64,000 nt of DNA, taken from assembly GCA_026129485.1 (NCBI GenBank), contig JAHCHY010000018.1:5001-69000 (forward strand). Direction: 5' to 3'. Made by a program: the position numbers and the translations under genes. Source of the DNA: Cyclobacteriaceae bacterium (lineage in GTDB: Bacteria; Bacteroidota; Bacteroidia; Cytophagales; Cyclobacteriaceae). The notes under the pieces were generated by a model. It saw only the letters and a list, made by a program, of their open reading frames with translations, did not search any database and had not been told where the DNA came from. Positions 34,857 through 43,619 of this stretch are shown here, in pieces. Numbering within the stretch: the first letter of the stretch is position 1; each line of letters begins with the position of its first letter.

Positions 34857-36383
34857 TTAATGCTTAAAGTGCCTGATACCCGTAAACACCATAGCCATGT
34901 TGTGCTTATTGCAGAAGTCGATTGAGTCCTGATCTTTAATTGAACCTCCCGGTTGAATAACTGCCTCAATACCCTGCCCGTGGGCAATCTCCACACAATC
35001 CGGGAACGGGAAGAATGCATCCGAAGCCATTACCGCGCCTTTCAGGCTAAACCCGAATGCCCCGGCTTTCTCAATAGCCTGCTTCAGCGCATCCACGCGA
35101 CTGGTTTGCCCTACACCGCTGGCCAGCAACTGGCCATTTACAGCCAGTATAATAGTATTGGATTTGGTATGCTTACAAATTTTGCTGGCAAAGAGCAACG
35201 CCTCCACTTCATCGGCAGTAGCCATGCGCTTGGTTACCGGCTTCAGGTCTTCTTTTGCATCGGTTTTCAGATCAAGGTCTTGTTCTATTACCCCGTTAAG
35301 CAAGCTCTTGAACTGGCGTGTAGCGGTTAGCGGTTGCTTTTGCGTTAAGATGATGCGGTTCTTTTTTGATTTGAGCAGATCAAGCGCAGCGGCATCGTAA
35401 CCCGGTGCAATTAAAATCTCAAAAAACAGCTTGTTGATTTCTTCGGCTGCCGCCAGATCAATAGTTTGGTTGGTGGCCAGCACACCGCCAAAAGCAGAAA
35501 TAGTATCAGCCTGGAAGGCTTTGAGGTAAGCGGTTTTTACATCGGTTGCCGTAGCTACTCCGCAGGCATTGGTATGCTTGATAATCACAAATGCAGCTTC
35601 ACCTTCAAACTCTTTTACCAAGCTAACAGCGGCATCTACATCCACTAAGTTGTTGTATGAAAGCTCTTTGCCGTTAAGCTGATCGAACAGATCGTTGAGG
35701 TTGCCATAGAATACACCTTGCTGGTGCGGGTTTTCGCCATAGCGTAACACCTTACCTTGCTGAATGCTTGCTTTGAAGCTGGGAAATTTTTGATCCCGGT
35801 TGAAATAGCTGAAGATAGCCGAGTCGTAGTGCGAGGTAACATCAAAGGCTTTGGCAGCAAAACGTTTGCGGTCGGCCAGGTCGGTCGAACCGTTTTTCGC
35901 GGTAAGCAATTCAAGTAATTCTTGGTATTGTGTACGGGCCGAAATGATCAGCACATCGTTGAAGTTTTTGGCTGCCCCGCGTATCAAAGAAATTCCGCCA
36001 ATGTCAATCTTCTCGATAATATCTTCTTCGCTGCCGCCTTTGGCCACTGTTTCTTCAAACGGATAGAGGTCAACAATCACCAGGTCAACCGGGCCGATGT
36101 TGTATTCTTTGGCTTGCGCTACATCGCCTGCATTTTCGCGCCTGTAAAGAATGCCTCCGAAGATAGCGGGGTGCAGGGTTTTTACACGTCCCCCGAAAAT
36201 AGAAGGGTAGTTGGTCAGCTTTTCAACAGGCACCACGGGGTAGCCCAGCTTTTCAATAAACTCCTGCGTACCCCCGGTAGAAACAAATTCTACTCCCTGT
36301 TTGCCCAGCAAATGAATGATTGGCTCAAGATTATCTTTATAGAAAACGGAAACAAGCGCGCGGGTTATTTTTACAGATGCCAT
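34857..36383 (-). CDS. purH: bifunctional AICAR formyltransferase/IMP cyclohydrolase
   Basis: Catalyses the last two steps of IMP synthesis. The IMP cyclohydrolase domain (about 1-130, MGS-like fold) includes GVEFVSTGGTQEFI and FGGRVKTLHPAIFGGIL; the AICAR transformylase domain has LRYGENPHQQ and the catalytic IIKHTNACGVA. The C-terminal IAHGQGIEAVIQPGGSIKD is diagnostic. I start at MASVKITRALVSVFYK (508 residues); fifteen further codons upstream have no family match. Another IMP-pathway gene, purN, is 9.6 kb away and unlinked. Confidence 0.96.
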   Translation of the reverse strand: MASVKITRALVSVFYKDNLEPIIHLLGKQGVEFVSTGGTQEFIEKLGYPVVPVEKLTNYPSIFGGRVKTLHPAIFGGILYRRENAGDVAQAKEYNIGPVDLVIVDLYPFEETVAKGGSEEDIIEKIDIGGISLIRGAAKNFNDVLIISARTQYQELLELLTAKNGSTDLADRKRFAAKAFDVTSHYDSAIFSYFNRDQKFPSFKASIQQGKVLRYGENPHQQGVFYGNLNDLFDQLNGKELSYNNLVDVDAAVSLVKEFEGEAAFVIIKHTNACGVATATDVKTAYLKAFQADTISAFGGVLATNQTIDLAAAEEINKLFFEILIAPGYDAAALDLLKSKKNRIILTQKQPLTATRQFKSLLNGVIEQDLDLKTDAKEDLKPVTKRMATADEVEALLFASKICKHTKSNTIILAVNGQLLASGVGQTSRVDALKQAIEKAGAFGFSLKGAVMASDAFFPFPDCVEIAHGQGIEAVIQPGGSIKDQDSIDFCNKHNMAMVFTGIRHFKH

Positions 36384-36433
36384 GGTATTGAAAATGAGGT
36401 GCAAAAATGCAGATAATACCGGTGGCACGCAAA

Positions 36434-36450
36434 GGCGCTAAGCACGCAAA
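36434..36450. repeat. left inverted repeat of GxxExxY element 1 (GCTAAG/CGCAAA type)
   Basis: GGCGCTAAGCACGCAAA, 4 bp past the stop of the GxxExxY gene. Its imperfect inverted partner is at 36911-36927 on the other side of the gene. Confidence 0.6.
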
Positions 36451-36453
36451 TAG

Positions 36454-36831
36454 CTATAGATTATTTACTATTCTTTGAATACCATCTTTTATCAATGCCT
36501 CATTAAAATTAACGAGTAAACCAAGCTTCAGGCCCGTTAGCCTCAGGTAAGTAAGGAGTTGCTTTTGGTGAACAGGTGCAATCGTCTCTATGGACTTTAT
36601 TTCAATAATAGCCTTCCGGTCAACGATGAGGTCGGCTCTAAAACCTAACTCCATCTTATTCGATTTATAAATAACGGGCAACTCCTTTTGACGCTTAACG
36701 GGCAAGCCAGCTTGGACAAGTTCAAAATAAAGGCATTGTTCGTAAACAGATTCAAACAAACCCGGTCCGAGTTCACGGTGTATCTGAAAGCAAGCATTTA
36801 CTATAATTTTTGATAGTTCGTTCTCCGTCAT
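36454..36831 (-). CDS. GxxExxY protein (PD-(D/E)XK nuclease-like), copy 1
   Basis: A 125-residue protein named for its motif, here GPGLFESVYEQCL (G-P-G-L-F-E-S-V-Y, about residues 23-35). GFRADLIVDRKAIIEIKSIE (about 72-91) fits a D...ExK nuclease core, and the LLTYLRLTGLKLGLLVNFNE tail is shared by the family (PDDEXK_3-like). Function is unknown; an active-site-like D and ExK are present here. A second copy is at 63416. Both are single genes bracketed by short inverted repeats. Confidence 0.9.
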   Translation of the reverse strand: MTENELSKIIVNACFQIHRELGPGLFESVYEQCLYFELVQAGLPVKRQKELPVIYKSNKMELGFRADLIVDRKAIIEIKSIETIAPVHQKQLLTYLRLTGLKLGLLVNFNEALIKDGIQRIVNNL

Positions 36832-36910
36832 AGCTGTTTTACAAAAAATTTAGATTGTTTTATTATGGAAACCAGCGACTTGAATTTACATAATTTAAAA
36901 CTTTTATTTC

Positions 36911-36927
36911 TTAGCGATCTTAGCGCC
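36911..36927. repeat. right inverted repeat of GxxExxY element 1
   Basis: TTAGCGATCTTAGCGCC. Its complement, GGCGCTAAGATCGCTAA, matches the left repeat at 36434-36450 in 13 of 17 positions, including nine in a row. Confidence 0.6.
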
Positions 36928-36947
36928 CCTGCCTACCGGCAGGCAGG
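36928..36947. repeat. CCTGCCT-ACCGGC-AGGCAGG hairpin repeat
   Basis: Perfect 7-bp arms around a 6-bp loop, immediately beside the right repeat of the GxxExxY element and 13 bp before the start of the next gene. A related CCTGCCTGTCG...CAGGC unit lies in the signal-peptide region of the gene at 53677-57225. Confidence 0.7.
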
Positions 36948-36960
36948 TTTACGTGAAAAA

Positions 36961-37353
36961 ATGAAACTCTTCCTACAGATTGAATTAAGTAAATGGCAAG
37001 ATACCGGTTATGAAAAGCCCTTGTTGAACTATGCCTCCGGCCTTTCGGCCGATGTGATCGGGGCAGAGCTGGATAATCAATCGGATGCGTCCATTGCCGA
37101 TTTGGTAATACGCCTGTGCGACCAGGTGCAATCGGTTTTTGTTTTGGTACAGGCACAACCGCAGGAACCGTTAGGCGCCTCTTTAAAACTGATTAACCAT
37201 TTATTGCGATCGGAAAAAAAGATTCACAAAGTAGTGCTGCGCGGAGAGCATGAAGGTGTGCAGAAATTTTTTCAATCGTTAGCCACACGCTTCGTTAGCG
37301 AAACCGACATCGAAAAAATAAAAACAGAAATTAAGCAGTTTGCTTTAGCTTAG
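36961..37353 (+). CDS. conserved protein of unknown function
   Basis: A 130-residue soluble protein starting at MKLFLQIELSKWQDTGYEKP. The frame is open further upstream, but that part is spelled by the repeat DNA at 36911-36947 and is unlikely to be original. The body has LLNYASGLSADVIGAELDNQ, an alternating hydrophobic segment QVQSVFVLVQAQPQEPLGAS and a helical end. I recognise no domain. Its 3' end overlaps the convergent omega-amidase gene by 9 bp. Confidence 0.65.
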   Translation: MKLFLQIELSKWQDTGYEKPLLNYASGLSADVIGAELDNQSDASIADLVIRLCDQVQSVFVLVQAQPQEPLGASLKLINHLLRSEKKIHKVVLRGEHEGVQKFFQSLATRFVSETDIEKIKTEIKQFALA

Positions 37354-38181
37354 GCCGCTCAGGAAATCACGCTCCTCAAGCGCTTCCGCTTCAATGCTGA
37401 AATCATCAGCATCCATAAAAGCCGGAAACTTATCGCGGTAAGCCTGTAATGCATGGGCATTCAGCGACATGGTTTTTACTGCCTCCACATCTTCTACTGA
37501 AAAAAAGGTATCGCCTTTGGGGCCGATAAAAGCCGAATTGCCGTTGTACTCTATACCATTTCCATCTAACCCCACGCGGTTTACACCTACCGTATAGCTC
37601 AGGTTTTCGATCGCACGCGCTTTCAGCAGCGTTTCCCACGCGCTGATTCTTACTTTAGGCCAGTTGGCCACATACACCAGCAAATCGTACGATGGTTTTT
37701 TTAATGATGCATTCCATCTATTGCGGCTCCACACCGGGAAACGCAGGTCGTAACAAATAAGCGGGCAGATTCTCCAGCCTTTCCAGTGCCCGATCAGCAA
37801 ACTCTCACCTTGCGCAAACACCTGTTGTTCTTCGGCCATCCGGAAAAGGTGGCGTTTATCGTATGTTTTAAAATTGCCACCGGGTTCCATCCACAACATG
37901 CGGTTATAAAACCGGTCGTGTACGTTGGCAATAAAGCTTCCGAGGATCAACGCCCCGGTCTGGTCGGCCATTTGCCGCATCCACCGGGTGGTGCGCATGT
38001 TCATGTGCTCGGCCAGCTTGGGAGCACGCATGGTAAAGCCTGTAGTAAACATCTCAGGCAGTACAATCACATCCGTAGATTCGCCAATCTGCCAGATTTT
38101 CTCCTCGAACATGGCCAGGTTAGCGCCAATATCTTCCCAGTGAAGATCAGATTGAATAATGGTGATTTTTAAGTCCTGCAT
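37345..38181 (-). CDS. omega-amidase / carbon-nitrogen hydrolase (YafV-like)
   Basis: A nitrilase-superfamily amidase of 278 residues, starting at MQDLKITIIQSDLHWEDI (ATG 38179-38181). The Glu-Lys-Cys triad is in VIVLPEMFTTGF (Glu), TYDKRHLFRMAEE (Lys) and CPLICYDLRFPVWSR (Cys). Omega-amidases of this type hydrolyse alpha-ketoglutaramate. The gene lies 70 bp after a methionine-type aminotransferase gene on the same strand, the expected partner when glutamine is the amino donor. Confidence 0.9.
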   Translation of the reverse strand: MQDLKITIIQSDLHWEDIGANLAMFEEKIWQIGESTDVIVLPEMFTTGFTMRAPKLAEHMNMRTTRWMRQMADQTGALILGSFIANVHDRFYNRMLWMEPGGNFKTYDKRHLFRMAEEQQVFAQGESLLIGHWKGWRICPLICYDLRFPVWSRNRWNASLKKPSYDLLVYVANWPKVRISAWETLLKARAIENLSYTVGVNRVGLDGNGIEYNGNSAFIGPKGDTFFSVEDVEAVKTMSLNAHALQAYRDKFPAFMDADDFSIEAEALEERDFLSGLS

Positions 38182-38250
38182 GGCCAATAATCGGGACTGC
38201 AAAGAAAGCAATACGAGGTTAAATTCTGAACCCTTATTTTAACAAAAAGG

Positions 38251-39393
38251 CTAAAGTTTGCGCAAAATGGCTCCTGCCTGTGCGAGTGTTTCTTCACCTT
38301 TTGCAAAACAAAAGCGTAAAAGCCGGTGATTATCACCATTCTGATAAAAGGCCGATACCGGGATGGGCGCCAGCTTTTTTTCTTTCGTCATCCATTCGGC
38401 CATTTCTTTTTCCGGCAGCGTACCAACACCCTCATACGAAAGCAATTGAAAATAGCTGCCATAACAAGGCAGTGGCCTGAAAGAAGACCCTTTTATTTCG
38501 TTCAGAAAATAATCGCGCTTGCGCTGATAGAAATCACCCAACTGTAAATAATGTGCCGGAGTAGCCAGGTATTCGGCCAAAGCCATTTGTACGGGTGTGT
38601 TTACACTGAAGGTAATGAACTGGTGGGCTTTGCGGATTTCCTGTGTGAAGTGTGCAGGCGCTACGGCATACCCTACTTTCCAGCCTGTGGCATGAAATGT
38701 TTTTCCAAATGAGAAAACAGCCACGCTGTGCTGCGCAAGACCCGGATATTTTAAAACGCTCTCGTGGGTTTCACCATCAAAAATAATGCGCTCATACACC
38801 TCATCGCTCAGCACAATAATATTATGCGCCTGCACAATTTTTTCCAGTTGCTTCAAATCCGCTTCGCGCAGGATGGAGCCGGTAGGGTTATGCGGAGTGT
38901 TAATAACAATGAGGCGCGTGCAGGGCGTAATAGCGTCTTTTACCTCCTGCCAGTCGATGGCAAAGTGTGGCGGCTTCAAACTAATATGTTTCGGCACGCC
39001 ACCATTCAGGCGAATGGATGGATCGTACGAATCGTAAGCCGGGTCGAACACAATTACCTCATCATCTTTTTGTACCAATGCCGCGATGGTAGAAAACAGC
39101 GCTTCGGTGCCTCCGGCTGTAATGGTTATTTCCGTCTCAAAGTCAGTGGGTCGTTGATAGGTTTGCTTTACAACCTCGGCAATGGCTTTGCGCAAGGCCG
39201 GGGTACCTGCCATAGGTGCATATTGATTATGGCCTTCTTTCAGATATTTATAGATCAGGTCAACCAACTCCTGCGAAACCGGAAAATCAGGAAAGCCCTG
39301 CGACAGGTTAATAGCTCCATGCTCCAGCGCCATGCGCGACATTACCGTGAAGATGGAAGTGCCTACATCGGGAAGGCGGGAAGTGAGGTTCAA
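38251..39393 (-). CDS. methionine aminotransferase (YbdL-like, PLP-dependent)
   Basis: A class I aminotransferase of 380 residues. INLSQGFPDFPVSQELVDLI is typical of the methionine/glutamine transaminase group; TPHNPTGSIL binds substrate/PLP; the Schiff-base Lys is in FSFGKTFHATGWKVGY. It probably transaminates 2-keto-4-methylthiobutyrate to methionine using glutamine, whose product the adjacent omega-amidase removes. An AT-rich spacer repeat separates it from def upstream. Confidence 0.9.
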   Translation of the reverse strand: MNLTSRLPDVGTSIFTVMSRMALEHGAINLSQGFPDFPVSQELVDLIYKYLKEGHNQYAPMAGTPALRKAIAEVVKQTYQRPTDFETEITITAGGTEALFSTIAALVQKDDEVIVFDPAYDSYDPSIRLNGGVPKHISLKPPHFAIDWQEVKDAITPCTRLIVINTPHNPTGSILREADLKQLEKIVQAHNIIVLSDEVYERIIFDGETHESVLKYPGLAQHSVAVFSFGKTFHATGWKVGYAVAPAHFTQEIRKAHQFITFSVNTPVQMALAEYLATPAHYLQLGDFYQRKRDYFLNEIKGSSFRPLPCYGSYFQLLSYEGVGTLPEKEMAEWMTKEKKLAPIPVSAFYQNGDNHRLLRFCFAKGEETLAQAGAILRKL

Positions 39394-39422
39394 AATTTTA
39401 AAATTCGGAATTCAAAATTCAT
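39391..39422 (+). repeat. AAAATTC-type spacer repeat
   Basis: Tandem variations on AAAATTC/GAATT fill the whole spacer between the aminotransferase and def genes and include AATTCGGAATTC. Same family as the repeats at 23168 and 24052. Confidence 0.6.
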
Positions 39423-39423
39423 T

Positions 39424-39978
39424 CTACTTCTTTAACGGTGCTGTAATCCGGTAATCTATATCCACATCGCCCTTGCTGATGTTGGCGAGCTTACCCTTCA
39501 GCAAACGCTTTTTAAGCGGGCTCAGGTAGTCAATAAACAGCTTGCCTTCTATGTGATCGTACTCGTGCTGAATGATGCGTGCTTTCATACCGTTAAACTC
39601 TTCTTCGTGTGCATTCCAGTCTTCGTCAAAATACTTCATGCGAATGGTTCCCTTACGAAAAACTTCTTCGCGGATGTTGGGAATGCTCAGGCAGCCTTCT
39701 TCAAAACCCCACTCCTCACCGGCTTCATCCAGTATAACGGGATTAATAAAAGCCATTTTAAAATCCGCCATGCCAGGCTCATCTTCCAGCGTGGTGCCAT
39801 CCACCACAAACAGGCGAATGCTCTTGCCGATTTGCGGAGCAGCCAGGCCAATGCCGTTGGCTTCGTGCATGGTTTCAAACATATCGGCCACCAACTGTTT
39901 TACGTCTGTTCCTTTTTCAATTTCAGAAGCGCGTTTGCGTAAAACCGCATCGCCATACATTACAATCGGGTAAATCAT
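39424..39978 (-). CDS. def: peptide deformylase
   Basis: Removes the formyl group from nascent proteins. The three motifs are HEANGIGLAAPQIGK (motif 1), EEGCLSIPNI (motif 2, metal Cys) and IIQHEYDHIEGKLFIDYL (motif 3, HExxH-like QHEYDH). 184 residues is usual for the phylum. A TATTTTTG promoter element lies 22 bp upstream. It heads the def-aminotransferase-omega-amidase run. Confidence 0.97.
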   Translation of the reverse strand: MIYPIVMYGDAVLRKRASEIEKGTDVKQLVADMFETMHEANGIGLAAPQIGKSIRLFVVDGTTLEDEPGMADFKMAFINPVILDEAGEEWGFEEGCLSIPNIREEVFRKGTIRMKYFDEDWNAHEEEFNGMKARIIQHEYDHIEGKLFIDYLSPLKKRLLKGKLANISKGDVDIDYRITAPLKK

Positions 39979-40000
39979 CTGTTCAAACTAAATTGGAGTG

Positions 40001-40008
40001 CAAAAATA
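40001..40008 (-). promoter_or_regulatory. -7 promoter element TATTTTTG of def
   Basis: Exact TAnnTTTG match on the minus strand, 22 bp before the ATG at 39978. Confidence 0.6.
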
Positions 40009-40053
40009 ATGATATTATTTGGGCTATTTCGCCTGTGGTTCAGTCCGTTTGCG

Positions 40054-40060
40054 TATTTTG
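40054..40060 (+). promoter_or_regulatory. -7-like element TATTTTG before the 40067 gene
   Basis: One base short of TAnnTTTG. Six bases separate it from the ATG at 40067, another candidate for transcription starting at the start codon. Confidence 0.45.
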
Positions 40061-40066
40061 GAACCC

Positions 40067-40597
40067 ATGCGAATTACCCTTGTTATCCTGCTGATCTTAA
40101 CCGGCTATGTGGCCTCCGCCCGCCAGGTTGAAAAAGAGTTTATTAAAAACCTGAACGCCTTCTGCGGCAAGTCATTTGCCGGCAAAGCTGTTTTTCCTGA
40201 AGAAGAAAAAAATCCCTTTAAAGGGCAGGCTTTGAAAATAACTTTTTCTACCTGTACGGATAAAGAGGTTCGTATTCCCTTCCAGGTGGGCGAAGATAAA
40301 TCCAGAACGTGGGTGCTTACGCTGGACGAAAAAGGGTTGCTGCTGAAGCACGATCATCGCCACGAAGATGGCACGCCCGATAAGGTTACGATGTACGGAG
40401 GTTATGCCAAAGCCGGGGGCAGTGCACTTGAACATGCATTTCCTGCCGATGCATACACGGCCGAGTTGATTCCTGCTGCTGCTACCAATGAGTGGAGCCT
40501 GGTTTTAAGCAAGGATAAAAAAACACTCAGCTACATATTGAAACGGGATGGCCAACTGCGCTTTCATGCCGATTTTGATTTGAGCAAGCCGCTATAA
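40067..40597 (+). CDS. secreted protein of unknown function
   Basis: A 176-residue exported protein. I start at MRITLVILLILTGYVASARQ, a clear signal peptide; the longer frame has no support. The mature part opens with EKEFIKNLNAFCGKSFAGK and has CTDKEVRIPFQVGEDKSRTW, then LLLKHDHRHEDGTPDKVTMY, a beta-rich pattern that I do not recognise as a named domain. Two Cys could form a periplasmic disulphide. It lies between the divergent def gene and convergent ruvX, 11 bp from the latter's stop. Confidence 0.75.
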   Translation: MRITLVILLILTGYVASARQVEKEFIKNLNAFCGKSFAGKAVFPEEEKNPFKGQALKITFSTCTDKEVRIPFQVGEDKSRTWVLTLDEKGLLLKHDHRHEDGTPDKVTMYGGYAKAGGSALEHAFPADAYTAELIPAAATNEWSLVLSKDKKTLSYILKRDGQLRFHADFDLSKPL

Positions 40598-40608
40598 GGT
40601 TGTCAACC

Positions 40609-41028
40609 CTAACCCGGTTTACGCATCGTTAAAAAATCCTGCAGGATGAGCACCGCGCTTATCTTATCTACATTGCCTTTGGTTTGCCGGTCTTTCTTTT
40701 TCATGCCCCCGGCCAGCATAGCCTGCTGGGCAATAGAGGAGGTAAACCGCTCGTCTATCGTTGAAATGGGAATAGCCGGGAATGTTGCTTTAAATTTTTC
40801 TACAAAGCTGCGCACAGCCGGAGTGGTTTCAGAATCGGTATTATTGAGCTTTTTGGGCAGGCCAATCACCACCTCCTCTACTTCTTCTTTTTGAAAATAG
40901 TTTTTCAGGTAAGTATGCAGCGTAGATGTTTCAACTGTATCTAATGCAGTGGCTATAATTTTAAGCGGATCGGTTACGGCCAAACCGGTGCGTTTGGTTC
41001 CGTAATCAATGGCCAGAAATCTTCCCAT
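40609..41028 (-). CDS. ruvX: Holliday junction resolvase-like pre-16S rRNA nuclease (YqgF/RuvX)
   Basis: An RNase H-fold nuclease of 139 residues implicated in 16S rRNA 5' maturation. MGRFLAIDYGTKRTGLAVTD holds the first Asp, VVIGLPKKLNNTDSE the Glu-region, and STIDERFTSSIAQQ the third acidic residue. It overlaps the upstream hemerythrin-domain gene by one base (stop/start), so the two are cotranscribed. Confidence 0.94.
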   Translation of the reverse strand: MGRFLAIDYGTKRTGLAVTDPLKIIATALDTVETSTLHTYLKNYFQKEEVEEVVIGLPKKLNNTDSETTPAVRSFVEKFKATFPAIPISTIDERFTSSIAQQAMLAGGMKKKDRQTKGNVDKISAVLILQDFLTMRKPG

Positions 41029-41783
41029 TAATTGAATTTTACCCGCTCAAAAAATTTCTTTTTCACCTGGTTTTCCAGGGCCATGGCTTTGGGAAAAAGA
41101 ATTTCGTTTTCGACCCGTGCATGAACAATCAGGCTTTTTTCGAACTGCTTTAGCTCCGAATAGATAACCTTAACGTGCAACGGGGCATCAGCCGTAAGGA
41201 GATAGTCCTTGGTGATTTTGCGAATACCCTCCATCTCGTCATCATGCGCTTCGTGTTCCATAGCACATTTCTGCAACGAGCTTTTCTCCATCATATAATA
41301 CAACTGCGATGGATTGGCTTTACCCTGAACGGCTTTTTCCAGCAGGCCGATGTATTTGAACAAGGTATCTTCTTCTTCGTAGATGTGGTGAATAAAATCT
41401 TCGAGGAAAAGCGGGAACAAAATCTTCAAATCTTTTTCCACGTGGTCGTACTGCTTGTGGTTAGCTTTAAAGCTCTCAACCAGCCGGCCGATATAGGGCA
41501 GCTTATGCTTAACGAAAATAAAATGCGCATGCTTCAGGTACTCTATGATCAGGTCGAGCGGGTAGCTCATCAGGGGCAATTCCGATTCTGTGAAATTTTC
41601 ACCCGGTCTTTCGAGCTCCCGCACCACGGTATCTAAGCTCAACCCTTTTTCACGGCAAACCTGCTCCAGGGTATGCTCCGAGTATTCGTAAAAACGAATG
41701 CCAAAATAGTACAGCACGTAGGCGCGCACGTTGTCCTGCTCCACCAATTCTGCTATACTCCGGCTTTTCAACTCAGTTTTCAA
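41028..41783 (-). CDS. hemerythrin-domain protein, ScdA/YtfE-like with altered N-domain
   Basis: A 251-residue di-iron protein related to iron-sulphur cluster repair proteins. The N-terminal ScdA_N-like part (1-60: SIAELVEQDNVRAYVLYYFG) has the family's start, but the expected GIDFCCGG is replaced by GIRFYEYSEHTLEQV, so the Cys pair is gone. The hemerythrin domain has the His/Glu iron ligands in HAHFIFVKHKLPYI, FIHHIYEEEDTLF, MEHEAHDDEMEG and VHARVENEILFPK. It probably senses or handles oxygen, NO or iron; repair function is uncertain without the cysteines. Confidence 0.87.
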   Translation of the reverse strand: MKTELKSRSIAELVEQDNVRAYVLYYFGIRFYEYSEHTLEQVCREKGLSLDTVVRELERPGENFTESELPLMSYPLDLIIEYLKHAHFIFVKHKLPYIGRLVESFKANHKQYDHVEKDLKILFPLFLEDFIHHIYEEEDTLFKYIGLLEKAVQGKANPSQLYYMMEKSSLQKCAMEHEAHDDEMEGIRKITKDYLLTADAPLHVKVIYSELKQFEKSLIVHARVENEILFPKAMALENQVKKKFFERVKFN

Positions 41784-41884
41784 TATTAATCTGTAAATAT
41801 AGTAAAGTGGAATAGGTAAAATTTAACCCCTCAACAATTAATTTGCCGCTTCCGTTAAAGTAACTTTCGGGTAGCTAAATTATT

Positions 41885-43514
41885 ATGGAGGAGCAGAAGA
41901 ATTCATCGTATCAGGTAAGCTTGCCGCTTATTCTATGTATTGGCCTGGCGGCGGGGGTGTTGATCGGGGCAAGCCTGACGGATAAATCGGGGGGTGCGGA
42001 GATCAACCAGGATGTTCAGAAATTCAGGGAAGTGCTGGGATTGATCAAAAATGAATATGTGGACGAAGCGGAAACCAGTGCGCTGGTAGAGCAGGCTATC
42101 GGCCATATGTTAGGAAAATTAGATCCGCACTCATCTTACCTGTCGGCCCAGGATCAAATAGCCGCCAACGAAGACCTGCAAGGGAATTTTGAGGGCATTG
42201 GCATCGAATTCAATATTTTTCATGACACGCTGGTGGTTGTAGCTGCGCTCAGTGGCGGCCCTTCAGAATCGGTAGGCCTGCAGGCAGGCGATAAAATTGT
42301 AAAAGTGAACGATAAGAATATTGCCAACATCGGCCTCTCTAACTTAGATGTGCAAAAACACCTGAAAGGTCCTAAAGGCACCGAGGTTAAAATTGAAGTG
42401 ATCCGGAAAAGCAACCCTTCTCCCATCACCTTTACCATTGTGCGCGATAAAATTCCGCAGTTTTCGGTTGATGCCGCCTACATGATCGATCATGAGATAG
42501 GCTATATCAAAGTGAATCGTTTTTCGCAGACTACATACCAGGAAGTAAAAGAGGCCATGAGCAAACTGAAACGGGAGGGTATGTCCAAGCTTATTCTCGA
42601 TTTACAGGGTAACCCGGGCGGATACATGGATCAGGCCGTGAACATTGCCGATGAGTTCTTGGTTAAAGGCGAAAAAATTGTATTCACAAAAAGTCACGAC
42701 TCCAAGTATGATGAAGAAAGCTTTGCCACTGAACGGGGCGACTTTGAACAAGGCGACCTGATTGTGCTGGTAAATGAAAGCAGCGCTTCCGCATCCGAAA
42801 TTGTTGCCGGTGCCTTGCAGGATAACGACCGCGCTTTGATTGTGGGTCGAAGGTCGTATGGAAAAGGTTTGGTGCAACGTCCGTTCCGCCTCAACGATGG
42901 CTCTGAAGTAAGGCTCACCATTTCACGGTACTATACGCCCAGCGGCAAGCATCCATTCGTGCCATACAATAACCTGAACGAGTACGGAAAAAGATATTAC
43001 TGAACGATATAAAAAAGGTGAGTTCTTTTCGGCCGACAGCATTCATTTTAACGATTCACTCAGGTTCGAAACAACACGCGGGCGTTCGGTTTATGGGGGT
43101 GGCGGCATAATGCCCGATTACTTTGTGCCGCTGGATACTACACTGGGGGGTAGCCGCTACTTCAATGAATTATTTGCCGCCAATGTACTGCGCGAATATG
43201 CCTTCAAATATGCCGCACAAAACAAAACCCGGTTGATTGAAAAGGGTTATCCGGATTACCTGCAGCATTTTGAAGTTACAGATGCCATGCTGAACCAGGT
43301 GGTGGCTATGGGCGTTGAGAACAAGGTTAGAATCAGGCCAAAAGACCTTGAAAAGAACAAACGGTATTTCCAGATTTATTTAAAAGCGGAGATTGCGCGT
43401 AACGTTTGGGATAACCAGAGCTTTTACCCGATCATCAACGAAACCAACGAAGTGCTGCAGCAGGCGATTAAACTTTTCGACCGGATTCCGGAATTAAGCC
43501 GCAGCAAGATGTAG
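41885..43514 (+). pseudogene. S41 family C-terminal processing protease, frameshifted
   Basis: Frame 0 (41885-43003) encodes 372 residues: a membrane anchor (about 12-30), PDZ domain (about 95-175) and the S41 core with Ser in NESSASASEIVAG (about residue 300) and Lys in RRSYGKGLVQ (about 327). It then stops at a TGA. A family-typical continuation (EFFSADSIHFNDSLRFETTR, then MPDYFVPLDTTLGGSRYFN) runs in the +1 frame to 43514. The switch point is the A run at 42988-42992: dropping one A restores EYGKDITERYKKGEFF. So the gene carries a one-base insertion or a sequencing error. The catalytic domain is intact; 174 C-terminal residues are lost. A terminator hairpin follows. Confidence 0.85.
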
Positions 43515-43524
43515 CATCACAGCT

Positions 43525-43549
43525 AACCATGCCGTTGCCCGGCATGGTT
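43525..43549 (+). terminator. hairpin terminator after the S41 protease gene
   Basis: Ten-base arms AACCATGCCG and CGGCATGGTT around a 5-nt loop, followed by GTTTATC, 11 bp past the end of the shifted reading frame. This supports the gene ending at 43514, not 43003. Confidence 0.75.
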
Positions 43550-43619
43550 GTTTATCACAATATTGTTTTCCGGGCACGTTGATTTTTTTACCTTCACTAC
43601 TCAATAACTTGCTTCACAT

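Noticed and set aside
42988-43003. Programmed ribosomal frameshift in the S41 protease
   Set aside because: The needed +1 shift at an A5 run lacks a known slippery heptamer or stimulatory element; a one-base insertion or sequencing error is simpler.
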